Shown: in pieces, positions 17,189 to 26,273 of the stretch | How the letters are laid out: every line of letters starts with the position of its first letter | Position numbering within the stretch: position 1 is the first letter of the stretch | DNA from: Anaerolineae bacterium | GTDB taxonomy: Bacteria > Chloroflexota > Anaerolineae > Anaerolineales > Villigracilaceae | Length of the DNA stretch: 64,000 bases | NCBI GenBank assembly: GCA_003130845.1 | Contig: QEXW01000075.1 | Location: forward strand, 1 to 64,000 | Reading direction: 5' to 3' | The notes under the pieces: model-generated | What the model saw: only the letters and a program-made list of their open reading frames with translations | What the model was told of the DNA's origin: nothing | Database searches by the model: none | Translations under genes and position numbers: made by a program

Positions 17189-19744
17189 ATGCTCGCATCC
17201 TTCTCCCAAGCATTTCCCCCTGGTCAGCTCCTCACCCGGCCGGTTGAACTCCTCACGTACGAAGTAGATGCCGCCAACGACCGCGGCACCCCCCATGCCG
17301 TCCTGCTCATCCGCTCTGTTGAAGATGTCCAGAAAGCCATCCGTCTGGCGGCAGAACATGGCCTACCCATCGTCGCGCGTGGAGCCGGCACCGGTCTTTC
17401 AGGCGGTGCGGTGGCGCACCAGGGCGGAATCATCCTCGAATTTTCACAGTTCAACCGCCTGCTCGAATTCGACCCTGCCGGGCGCAGCGTCATCGTCCAA
17501 CCGGGCATGGTCAATCTCAAACTGGATGAATTCGTCAAAAAAAGCGGCCTGTACTTTCCCCCCGACCCCGCCAGCGGACGCTCTGCCACCATCGGCGGCA
17601 ACCTGGCCGAAAATGCGGGTGGTCCGCATTGCTTCAAATACGGCGTCACCACCAACTACGTCACCGGTCTGCAAGTCGTCTTAGCCGATGGTCGCCTCAT
17701 CCAACTCGGCGGGCGCGCCCTTGATTACCCCGAATACGACTTCTGTGGCCTGCTCACCGGCAGCGAAGGCACGTTGGGCATTATCACTCAAGCCAGCTTT
17801 CGCCTGCTGCGTAACCCGCCTGCCGTCAAAACCATGATGGCCGCCTTCGACACCATCGCCGATGCCGGCAACGCCGTCTCGGCTATCATCGCGCGCGGCC
17901 TCACCCCCGCCACCATGGAATTTATGGACCAGAGCATGATGGGCATTATCGAATCCTATGCCCATGCTGGTTTGCCCACCGAAGCCGGCGCTGCGCTCAT
18001 CATCGAGGTAGATGGCTACCCTGCCAGCCTCGACCCGCAAATGGAGGAAATCGTCGGCATTGTGCAGGGCTTCACGCGCCGCGAAATCCGCGTGGCCCAA
18101 AGCGCCGAAGAACGCGACCGCATCTGGTATGGACGCAAAAGCGCCGCCGGCGCTATGGCGCGCCTTTCCCCGGCCTATTACTTACTGGATGGCACCGTTC
18201 CACGCAGCCAATTGGCCGATGCCCTGCAAGCCATCAACGCCGTATGTCATTCCCTGGGCCTGCGTGTTGCCTACGTCTTCCATGCCGGTGATGGCAACCT
18301 GCACCCTTTCATCCTTATCGAAAACCCATCCGACCCCACTCTCATGGAACGAGTTCACCAGGCCGGACGGCAAGTCATGGAAATCTGCGTTGGGCGGGGC
18401 GGCAGCATCACCGGCGAGCATGGCGTGGGCATTGAAAAACGCGCCTTCATGCCCCTCATGTACAGCCCGCTCGAATTACAAGTAATGCAGGACATTAAAA
18501 ACGTCTTCGACCCGCAAAACATCCTCAACCCAGGCAAAATCTTACCCGCTGAGGGCATGCGCCCCGCGCTCGAACCGGCCTCCCCCGCCCCAAACCTTTC
18601 TCTGCCCTCTGACCTAGCCCCTGCCACGACCGAAGAAGCCGCTGAACTCTTGCGCGCGCTCACTTCTCAACCGGCCACACTGCGCATTCGGGGCGCCGGC
18701 ACCAAATCCACCAGCCTTCCCCCTGCCGTCCGAACCCTCGCAACCCACCACTTGCGTGGAATTTACAAATACGCTCTCGAAGACCTCTACATCACCGTCG
18801 GCGCCGGTCAACCGCTCCAAGAACTTCAGGCCGAACTAGCCCGCGACAACATGTGGCTCCCACTCATTTCCCCTTGGCCGCAATCCACCCTGGGCGGCAT
18901 CACCGCCACCAACTACAATGCCCCTCTCCGCATGCGCTACGGTGGCCTGCGCGACTTGCTATTAGCAGCCACCGTCATCCTGCCGGATGGCCGGCTCATC
19001 CGCGCCGGGCGCCCGGTGGTTAAAAACGTCGCCGGCTATGACCTGCCCAAACTCTTCGTCGGCTCATTTGGCACGCTGGGCTTGCTCACCGACCTAACGT
19101 TCAAACTTGCGCCCCTGCCGCGTGCCCGCCGAACCCTGGCAATTCCCTTCGAGAGCCTGCCACTTGCAATAGAAATGGGGCGTGCCTTGCTCCAAATCGC
19201 CCTGAATGCCTCGGCCTTGCTCCTGTGTCACAACATCACTGGACTTTCAACCGCCCCTTGGCATCTCGTCTACTCCGTTGAAGGCCTTCCGCAAGATGTC
19301 ACAGCCGAAATCGAACAAGTGCACACCATCTTGCGAGAACACAACGCCCCCGCGCCCCTGCCCGAATCGGCTACGCCGCTAGGCAATGACCTATGGGCCG
19401 CCTGGATGCGCACGCAAACCCAAATCGCCCAAAACAACCCCGCCGAACGCCTCTTGCGCCTAGGACTGGCTCCCAAAGACTTGCCTGCCTTCCTCCAAAA
19501 CGGCTCGACCGGCACGCAGCCTTACATGGCCGACCTCGCCAGCGGCCTACTCTACCTATCCTGGCAAACCGCTCTCACCCCCCTTGTGGCCCGCGCGCGT
19601 GAACTTGGGGGCTACCTGCTGCCCCTCGCTGGCGAGTTCCCCAGCGAACCACTCTACCAGCCCGAATCGCTTCACTTGATGCGCCGCCTGAAGGCCGCTT
19701 GGGATGCAAGCCTGCGCTTTAACCCAGTTCCCTTCTTGCTCTAG
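17189..19744 (+). CDS. glcD: fused glycolate oxidase subunits GlcD-GlcE
   Basis: This 851-residue protein joins two FAD-linked oxidase subunits that are separate in E. coli. Residues about 1-450 are GlcD: PCMH-type FAD domain (RGAGTGLSGGAV, GGNLAENAGGPHC) and C-terminal domain (HAGDGNLHP, GSITGEHGVG). After a Pro/Ala-rich linker (about 452-480), residues about 480-851 are GlcE (LRIRGAGTKS, VGAGQPLQEL, VKNVAGYDLPKLFVGSFGTLG). It oxidises glycolate to glyoxylate and passes electrons to GlcF. The glycerate kinase starts two bases after its stop. Confidence 0.9.
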   Translation: MLASFSQAFPPGQLLTRPVELLTYEVDAANDRGTPHAVLLIRSVEDVQKAIRLAAEHGLPIVARGAGTGLSGGAVAHQGGIILEFSQFNRLLEFDPAGRSVIVQPGMVNLKLDEFVKKSGLYFPPDPASGRSATIGGNLAENAGGPHCFKYGVTTNYVTGLQVVLADGRLIQLGGRALDYPEYDFCGLLTGSEGTLGIITQASFRLLRNPPAVKTMMAAFDTIADAGNAVSAIIARGLTPATMEFMDQSMMGIIESYAHAGLPTEAGAALIIEVDGYPASLDPQMEEIVGIVQGFTRREIRVAQSAEERDRIWYGRKSAAGAMARLSPAYYLLDGTVPRSQLADALQAINAVCHSLGLRVAYVFHAGDGNLHPFILIENPSDPTLMERVHQAGRQVMEICVGRGGSITGEHGVGIEKRAFMPLMYSPLELQVMQDIKNVFDPQNILNPGKILPAEGMRPALEPASPAPNLSLPSDLAPATTEEAAELLRALTSQPATLRIRGAGTKSTSLPPAVRTLATHHLRGIYKYALEDLYITVGAGQPLQELQAELARDNMWLPLISPWPQSTLGGITATNYNAPLRMRYGGLRDLLLAATVILPDGRLIRAGRPVVKNVAGYDLPKLFVGSFGTLGLLTDLTFKLAPLPRARRTLAIPFESLPLAIEMGRALLQIALNASALLLCHNITGLSTAPWHLVYSVEGLPQDVTAEIEQVHTILREHNAPAPLPESATPLGNDLWAAWMRTQTQIAQNNPAERLLRLGLAPKDLPAFLQNGSTGTQPYMADLASGLLYLSWQTALTPLVARARELGGYLLPLAGEFPSEPLYQPESLHLMRRLKAAWDASLRFNPVPFLL

Positions 19745-19746
19745 CC

Positions 19747-21093
19747 ATGCTCACGCCCGCTGCCTTTCAAACCCATACCCTGCGCCATCATCCACAGGGC
19801 GATGCCATTCAGCGCATTCTCGCTGCGGCCATCCAAGCCGTCGCACCGCAATCAGCCGTCCGGCGCTTCGTCCGGCGCGAGGGAGAGACGCTCTGGGTTG
19901 CCGACCGGCCTTACGACCTGACCAAAATTGGCGAGATTCGCCTGTTAGGGCTGGGCAAAGCCGCCTTGGGCATGGCCCTACCCCTGCTGGAGTTACTCTC
20001 CGACCGCGCGCCCCACACTCTGCTCATCCCCAAAACCTTTTCTGAAGAACAAACCCGCCACTTGCCCCCCAACGTCATCCTTCAGCCCGGTGGGCATCCC
20101 GTTCCCAACCAAAACAGCTTGCTGGCCGGGCAAAAAGCTCGCACGTTCGTCTCTGGCCTGAAAGAAAATGACCTATTGATTTGTCTCATCTCCGGTGGCG
20201 GCTCCGCCCTGATGAGCGCCCCGCGCCCCGGCCTGACACTCGATGACCTGCAACAACTCACTGCCTCGCTGCTGGCCTGTGGTGCGCGCATTGATGAAAT
20301 CAACACCCTGCGCCGCCATCTCGATGAATTAAAGGGGGGCGGGGTGGCGCGCCTGGCAGAACCGGCGCAGGTTGTTAGCCTGATTCTCTCCGATGTGGTT
20401 GGCAACCTGCTCGAAACCATTGCCTCCGGCCCCACCGCTCCCGACCCCTCCACCCGTGCAGATGCACTGTCTGTTTTACACAAATACCAATTGCTTGAAA
20501 CAACTCCCCCGGCCATTTTGCACATCCTGCAGACCGCGCCCGAAACCCCCAAACCCGGTGAGCCACTCTTTGAGCGCGTACAAAACGTCATTGTTGGCAG
20601 CAACCGCTTGGCAGCCGAGGCCGCGCTTGCTCAAGCCGTTCGTGAAGGTTTTCAGCCCCGCTTTTTGGGGGATACCTGGCAGGGAGAAGCTCGCCAGGTC
20701 GCTCAGCAATTATGCGACCATCTTGCGGAAGAAGACCTTTCGCCTCCCTTCTGTCTGATTGCAGGCGGCGAAACCACCGTCACCCTGCGCGGCAGCGGAC
20801 GAGGCGGACGCAACCAGGAACTGGCCCTCGCCGCCGTTTCATCCCTGAGCGCGCAGCCTGGCGCGTTGCTTGTCACCCTGGCCACCGATGGCGAAGACGG
20901 GCCCACCGATGCGGCAGGTGCAGTTGTCAGCCCAGAAACTCTCTCGCGCGGCCTGGCCCTTGGCCTGGACCCTGCTTCTTTTCTCAACAACAATGATGCC
21001 TATTCGTACTTCTCTGCCCTCGGCGATTTACTCTTGCCCGGCCCGACCGGTACAAACGTTAACGATTTGATTTTCATCTTTAAGACGTCATAG
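19747..21093 (+). CDS. glycerate 2-kinase, GckA/MOFRL type
   Basis: This 448-residue cytoplasmic kinase phosphorylates D-glycerate, usually to 2-phosphoglycerate. It has the DUF4147 N-terminal domain with LLGLGKAALGM and LISGGGSALMSAPRPGLTL, and a C-terminal MOFRL domain with CLIAGGETTVTL, GRGGRNQELAL and TDGEDGPTDAAGA. Placement two bases after the fused glycolate oxidase gene points to a route from glycolate through glyoxylate and glycerate into glycolysis. The glyoxylate-to-glycerate enzymes are not in this window. Confidence 0.9.
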   Translation: MLTPAAFQTHTLRHHPQGDAIQRILAAAIQAVAPQSAVRRFVRREGETLWVADRPYDLTKIGEIRLLGLGKAALGMALPLLELLSDRAPHTLLIPKTFSEEQTRHLPPNVILQPGGHPVPNQNSLLAGQKARTFVSGLKENDLLICLISGGGSALMSAPRPGLTLDDLQQLTASLLACGARIDEINTLRRHLDELKGGGVARLAEPAQVVSLILSDVVGNLLETIASGPTAPDPSTRADALSVLHKYQLLETTPPAILHILQTAPETPKPGEPLFERVQNVIVGSNRLAAEAALAQAVREGFQPRFLGDTWQGEARQVAQQLCDHLAEEDLSPPFCLIAGGETTVTLRGSGRGGRNQELALAAVSSLSAQPGALLVTLATDGEDGPTDAAGAVVSPETLSRGLALGLDPASFLNNNDAYSYFSALGDLLLPGPTGTNVNDLIFIFKTS

Positions 21094-21270
21094 GCAGCAG
21101 GGGATGAAACCCGATGCATCGGTTGTAAAATTATGCATGCTTTTGTTAGTGTCCATCATCGGCACATTCCATAATGCAGATGAACGCGCACAAAAAGCGT
21201 GTTTTCCGCTTGAATCTGTGTCTAAAACAAAGTATTGGGTGACCAGCGTAGAGTGCAGAGCGAGGAAAAT

Positions 21271-22626
21271 ATGCGCATTCTTCTTCCTTCTGTCGTGGGC
21301 GGTTTGTTCAGTGCCGTGCTTGCGCGAATGTGGATAGCCATAAACCTGGCAACCTGGAACTTGCCCGGCGTGGTATCCTGGTTGAATATTCCAGACACGC
21401 AACGCGTATGGCTTGAACTCGGCATAATGCTAGCGATTGCTCTCATTATTTTCACTGCCGGCTGGGTGGCGGCGCGTTGGTCATGGGCCACAGGGAAAAA
21501 TGCTAGCTTCATCAAGGGCGCGCTGTGTGGTTTGAGCATTGGTGCGATTCTGTATCTCTATCCTCTTCAGTTTTGGCTTACGCTTCAGGCACAGCGCTTT
21601 GTTCTTGAAACGGCAACGCAATCCCTAACCGAGCCAGAAGGCGTTTGGGCCATCTACTTCATCGCTGCACTGACTTGGGCTGGCATTTTGCAGTGGTTAG
21701 GGCTTTGTCTTTTTTGGCCAGCGCTAATCGGTGGATTGGGTGGTTGGTTTTCGTCTGTTCTCGACCAGGAAGGTTGGGGAACCGAACCGGAACCGCAGGG
21801 TTGGAGAAACCGCTTGCCAGCTTATGCTTTGACCCTCAACGGTGCGTTGCTTACTGCCTGGGCCTTGTCCTTCATGCCATCCTTTGCAGAAATCTTTTAC
21901 AGTCAAGTCAGCAGAGTGAACTTTGCGCAAGATGAGTCTGCGTTTGCTCTCTTGGTCACTCAGTCGGCGAACTTAAATTTGGCAATCGCTTTCCGCCTAA
22001 ATCTTATTTATCTGATTACTTTGGTTCTCTGGGCTATTCCACTAATGGTGACCTTGGGCTGGCTATTGCGCCGGGTAGGCCGCTATCAACCGCTTCACTG
22101 GGCGGGGTGGATACTCTGGTTTGCAGCATGGGGACTATTTGCTTTCTTGTTTGCTTGGCCTGTGCTGGAACAAATCATGAATATCGGCCCCTGGCAACCA
22201 ACTGACAACTTCTCTTTGCCGGTTGAAGGATTGGCCTGGACTTTTTTGATAGGGTTTTCTGCGCTTGCGTTGTTGATGGGCTTGCTGGGCGCGCCAGAAA
22301 TCCAAAAAGGGATAAGAATTGAGGAAACAGCCGAGGCCAAGTGGGGGGCTGCTTTGACCTTTTCTATCTTGGCAACAGCCCAATCGTTTGCAGGCTTTCT
22401 AACCTTTGCCATCGTGGAGCGTGGACAAATTGATTGGCTAATCGGCCATTTGCTGCAGGGTGAGCCTTTCGTGGGGGTTGCTTTCTACATCCGGCAGCTT
22501 GAACGGACTTTTCTCATAGCGACCGGGATTGTACTCTTCCTACACTTGATTGGCTTTGGGACATTGGCCGGTTTGACCGGCGGGGCGCGCGCTGTGGGCA
22601 GATGGTTGTTGCCATCGCAAGATTAA
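21271..22626 (+). CDS. hypothetical multi-spanning membrane protein
   Basis: This 451-residue protein is not recognised. It has about ten to eleven hydrophobic segments and short, mostly uncharged loops; there are no nucleotide-binding, transporter or sugar-transfer motifs I can name. The ATG at 21271 follows GAGGAAAAT; the in-frame codon at 21235 has no ribosome site. A weak promoter, TTGAAT (21210-21215) then TATTGG (21233-21238) with 17 bases between, may drive it. It converges with the GH30-like gene, with only eight bases between stops and no terminator visible. Confidence 0.65.
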   Translation: MRILLPSVVGGLFSAVLARMWIAINLATWNLPGVVSWLNIPDTQRVWLELGIMLAIALIIFTAGWVAARWSWATGKNASFIKGALCGLSIGAILYLYPLQFWLTLQAQRFVLETATQSLTEPEGVWAIYFIAALTWAGILQWLGLCLFWPALIGGLGGWFSSVLDQEGWGTEPEPQGWRNRLPAYALTLNGALLTAWALSFMPSFAEIFYSQVSRVNFAQDESAFALLVTQSANLNLAIAFRLNLIYLITLVLWAIPLMVTLGWLLRRVGRYQPLHWAGWILWFAAWGLFAFLFAWPVLEQIMNIGPWQPTDNFSLPVEGLAWTFLIGFSALALLMGLLGAPEIQKGIRIEETAEAKWGAALTFSILATAQSFAGFLTFAIVERGQIDWLIGHLLQGEPFVGVAFYIRQLERTFLIATGIVLFLHLIGFGTLAGLTGGARAVGRWLLPSQD

Positions 22627-22634
22627 TCTCACGG

Positions 22635-25600
22635 TCACGGCCCGCAGACCAGCGTCAGCACCGCATCGGCAGGCAGGAGCACCCCGTTGGGGCTGCGCTG
22701 CGCCGGGCGGCTGAGCAAACCCTCGTGCGAGAACCAGGCTTGGGACACAACGCTTGTTGAGGGGCAGGTGACCAGGCGGGCTTTGCCTTTGTTATACATC
22801 ACCAGGACAATCGAGCCGTCGGGATTTTCAAAGGCCAGCGCCAGCAAGTCAGCCGGGGCGGTCACCCCAATGCGCACTGCGCCGGGCTGGATGGCGCGGT
22901 AGAAGTGCCGTGACACCGCGTAGCGCGCCGTCGGCTGGTTATCTACCACCAATCCAAACTGCGCGTTGCCGGAAGTCTCCGCCAGAGTCCACCACACCCA
23001 GGCCGAGGCATTGCCATAGGCCAGAGCGTTGTAGATGTTGCCAAAGAGCAGGGTCGCGCCCGACCAGGTATTCGGGTGGCCGCTGGTTTCGGTCATCCAC
23101 ATCCGGCGCGGGCGGGTGGCATTCGCCCAGGCGTACATATCAGCCCATTCTTGCGCTCCGGCCCCGCCCACGTTGATTCCATCCGAATCGTAGTTGTGAA
23201 TGGCGATGATGTCGGTCCCCTGGCTGGCTTCGGCCAGGCGGTCTATCTCAGCGATGTAATCGTCAATCCCTTTTTGCTGGGGCAAGGCTTCGGGGGCGAA
23301 GAGTTTCGTCCGCAGGCCCTCGGCTTGGAAGCGGCGCGAGACCACCGCCAGCACCTGCGCCATTTTATCCGCCGGGAGCAGGGCTGAAGCATACGGCTCG
23401 TTGAACTGCGGCTCGTTTTGCACGGAAATGGCATACAGTTCAATCCCGGTCTCCTCTTTTACGATTTGTACAATCGCCGCCAGGAACTCGGCGTATTCCT
23501 CGTAGTAGCGTTCTTCCACAAAATTCTCGCCCGACCCGCTGATAGCGGCCCGCGTGCGGCCTTTTTTCATCCAATCCGGCGGACTCCAGACGGTGAGAAT
23601 GTACTTGTCTATGGCGCTTTCGGCCTTCAGGCGGCGCATCCAATCGAGCGGCAGGGCGCGGCGGTCGAAGGCATCGAAATCGGTGACGTAGGGGTTGGCG
23701 TTGTCGTTGCGCGGCTCGAAGTCGGTATCAATGATTCCAAAACGGGCAACCGTGATGTTCAGGTCTTGCACGAAGGGCAGGTTCAGGTCTTGCTTATCGC
23801 GCGGCCAAACGCCCGAACCGAGAAACGCGCCGAAGCCGTCTATCACTTGGTAGCGGGTGGCGCGGTCGAGGGTCAGGGTCTCGGCGGGGGGCAGGTCGGG
23901 GACGATGACATCCACGAATTTTTCGGCGCGGCGGCCATCGCGGGCTTGGACGGTCACTTTCAGGCGGGTGAAGCCGGTTTTCGCGGCGGCAGTTTGGAGC
24001 GTGAGCAGAAAGCGCCCCTCGCCTTGCGGAATCAGGCGGGCTTGGGTCAACAGGCCGGGCGCAGCGTCGGTCAATTCGACCGTTTCCTCGCCCAACAGGC
24101 CGGAAATGCTCACCGTTTCTGTGGCGGCACTGCCCGGCAGCAGGGTGAGACGCGGCGGGGCTTGGATGGTGAGCGCAGGCGGCGCGGCGCGGACGGCGGC
24201 CTGGCTGCCAACGCGCATGTCATCCAGCCAGAGCGTGCCGCGGTGCATTTGGCCCGGCGCAAAGTTGAACAGGAGCGCTTTTAGGCGCGAGAAATCCACC
24301 ACGCGGCCTTCGGCGTCTAGATTTTTGCCGGAAAAATCGAGCGTGTATTCCTTCCAGTCGGTATCCACAATCACGGTGGCGGTGCCGGCGGTGTTGTAGC
24401 GGTCGTCGGCGTCCCACAGGAAGATGAGCATGGCGGTTGGGCGGTCGGCTTTCATGCGCAGGGTGATGACCGGGTTGGCGCTCAGGTCGAGCAAGCCGGG
24501 CGGGGTGTACCACAGGCCTGCCCAGCGGTTGTTGGTGGCGTATTTATCCACATCCACCCGCAGGGCGCCGTCTTCGATGGCGAGGGTGTGCGCGCCTTCG
24601 CCGCTGCCGGCTAGCGAGGCTGGCACTTGCGGGCCGTCAAAGGGGTCGCGAAAGCCGGTCAACGCATTTTGGAGCAGGCGCACGGTCACTTCGCGGCTGA
24701 TGGCGGCGTTGCCCTGGTTGCGCGGGCTGCCGCCGTTGTCGGTGGCGGTCAGGGTCAGGCGGGCTTCGCCCGTCAGGGATGGGTCGGCGCGCAGGACGAG
24801 CGTATTGCTTTCGATGGAAACCGTCAGGCCGGGGGTGTCGGTTTGTGCGGTAAAGGTCACGCGCTGGCCCGGCTCCCCGGCGGAGAGGTTGGCGATGGGC
24901 TGGCGCAGTTCGCCGTCGGCGGGCAGGGAGAGCAGGGCGGGCAAGTCGAAGGACGGCGGGCGGTTGAGTTCGGGGTACACTGTGACGGCAAAGGTTTGGG
25001 AGAGGCTCCCGCCGCGTTCATCGCTCAAGGTGAGGGTGATTTGCGTTGTTCCGGCGGCTTTGGCGCTCAGGGCCAGGTTTGCCCAGCGGCTGCGGCCATC
25101 GTGTTCCAGGCCGGCAACCTCCACGATGGCCGGGTCGGCGCTGGCGGCGCGCAGGTTGATGGCTTGCGCTGCGGCCGGGTCGCCGTCATCCAGGCCGGTC
25201 AGGCGCAGGGCCAGGGTTTCGCCCACTGCCAGGGTTTGGTCAGCGGTTGGGGGCAGGCGGGGCGGCTGGTTTTCGGAGACGGTCAGGTTGAAGGCGAGGT
25301 GGACCCTTTTGCCGTCTTTTTCACCCACCAATCGGATGGTGCCGCGCCCGGCTTGGCCGGTGAGGGTGTAAACGAATTGCCCCTCCCGAAACGTGCCTGA
25401 AGCCACCAGGTTGGGGGGGAAGATGGCGCGCCAGGTTTGGGCGGTGTCATCGCGGCTGAGGGGGAAGGGGACGACCGGCAGTGGGGTATCGCCAAGCACG
25501 ACTTCCACATCGGGCAGGGGGGCGTAGGCCAGGGAACGGGCGGCCTCTGCGCCCAGGTGAATTTCGGTGAGGAGAAAATTGGCGCGGCAGGAGGGGCCGC

Positions 25601-26273
25601 CGCGGTTGCAGGCAATGCGCACGGCACTGACGCGGCTCAGGTCAATTTTGGCGCCGGAGAAGTCGAAACTGTGCGTGAGCGGGTGCGCCCCGTGCGCCAT
25701 CTCGCGGTTGGCGTAGTTGCCAATCAGCCAGGCTTCTTGGCCCTTGGCGTCCACCAGCCCAAGCGTGATGTTGGCAGAAATATCGGAGAGTGCCGTCAGG
25801 CTGGCGTAGGGCGCGGCGCGCAGGTCGAGCGGGGGAAAGACGGCTTCCAGGTAGGCGTTGGCGCTGATTTTGTTGGCCTGCACGCGCAGAGCGCCGTTTT
25901 CCACCGTCAGCAGGTAATCGCCGCCACCCTGCCAGAGCGTTGGGTCGGCCAGGCCGTCCCACGAGGGGGGAATCTGCGTGGCAGTGGGAGCAGAAGTCGG
26001 CGGGGCGGAGGGGCTGGGGCTGGGACTGGGAGCAGGTTCGGGCGCGGGGGAACAGGCCGCGAGCAGGAGAAGGCCAAGCGTCAAAAAACTAAACACAAAG
26101 GATGCAAAGGGGGCTTCCGTATCGCGCACTTTTTGTACACGGAAAACACGGAAGACACGGAGAAACGCGGAAAAATGATTGTCTGAAATGCTTTTTCCGT
26201 GCGTTTCTGTCCATTCTGTGTGTTCCGCGGACGGGCTTTGCAAACAAATTCTAGAGAAGCGTAAGCGTCTCAT
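22635..26273 (-). CDS. GH30-like secreted glycoside hydrolase with Ig-like domains
   Basis: The translated protein is 1212 residues from the ATG at 26273, which overlaps the GH2 stop (ATGA). A lipoprotein-type signal with lipobox LLAAC is followed by an Ala/Pro/Ser linker, so it is probably anchored outside. The middle holds carbohydrate-binding-like regions and cadherin/Ig-like repeats (LNRPPSFDLP, LTATDNGG). The C-terminal third is a GH30-type barrel (YQVIDGFGAFLGSG) with predicted acid/base E954 (VQNEPQ) and nucleophile E1062 (MTETSGH). GH30 includes xylanases and glucosidases. The first 50 or so residues come from a palindromic repeat, so the real start may be GTG at 26129 or 26096. Confidence 0.75.
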   Translation of the reverse strand: MRRLRFSRICLQSPSAEHTEWTETHGKSISDNHFSAFLRVFRVFRVQKVRDTEAPFASFVFSFLTLGLLLLAACSPAPEPAPSPSPSPSAPPTSAPTATQIPPSWDGLADPTLWQGGGDYLLTVENGALRVQANKISANAYLEAVFPPLDLRAAPYASLTALSDISANITLGLVDAKGQEAWLIGNYANREMAHGAHPLTHSFDFSGAKIDLSRVSAVRIACNRGGPSCRANFLLTEIHLGAEAARSLAYAPLPDVEVVLGDTPLPVVPFPLSRDDTAQTWRAIFPPNLVASGTFREGQFVYTLTGQAGRGTIRLVGEKDGKRVHLAFNLTVSENQPPRLPPTADQTLAVGETLALRLTGLDDGDPAAAQAINLRAASADPAIVEVAGLEHDGRSRWANLALSAKAAGTTQITLTLSDERGGSLSQTFAVTVYPELNRPPSFDLPALLSLPADGELRQPIANLSAGEPGQRVTFTAQTDTPGLTVSIESNTLVLRADPSLTGEARLTLTATDNGGSPRNQGNAAISREVTVRLLQNALTGFRDPFDGPQVPASLAGSGEGAHTLAIEDGALRVDVDKYATNNRWAGLWYTPPGLLDLSANPVITLRMKADRPTAMLIFLWDADDRYNTAGTATVIVDTDWKEYTLDFSGKNLDAEGRVVDFSRLKALLFNFAPGQMHRGTLWLDDMRVGSQAAVRAAPPALTIQAPPRLTLLPGSAATETVSISGLLGEETVELTDAAPGLLTQARLIPQGEGRFLLTLQTAAAKTGFTRLKVTVQARDGRRAEKFVDVIVPDLPPAETLTLDRATRYQVIDGFGAFLGSGVWPRDKQDLNLPFVQDLNITVARFGIIDTDFEPRNDNANPYVTDFDAFDRRALPLDWMRRLKAESAIDKYILTVWSPPDWMKKGRTRAAISGSGENFVEERYYEEYAEFLAAIVQIVKEETGIELYAISVQNEPQFNEPYASALLPADKMAQVLAVVSRRFQAEGLRTKLFAPEALPQQKGIDDYIAEIDRLAEASQGTDIIAIHNYDSDGINVGGAGAQEWADMYAWANATRPRRMWMTETSGHPNTWSGATLLFGNIYNALAYGNASAWVWWTLAETSGNAQFGLVVDNQPTARYAVSRHFYRAIQPGAVRIGVTAPADLLALAFENPDGSIVLVMYNKGKARLVTCPSTSVVSQAWFSHEGLLSRPAQRSPNGVLLPADAVLTLVCGP
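26139..26230. repeat. long imperfect palindromic repeat at the 5' end of the GH30-like gene
   Basis: Two arms of about 37 bases, rich in ACGGA(A/G)A motifs and their inverse, flank a spacer of about 16 bases. It looks like an intergenic repeat that happens to be open in the reading frame of the GH30-like gene (giving FLRVFRVFRVQK). Confidence 0.6.

Noticed and set aside
23418-24284. Long antisense frame of 288 codons inside the GH30-like gene
   Set aside because: It is a shadow of the high-GC coding strand; no ribosome site, no domain, and the sense strand carries clear catalytic motifs.
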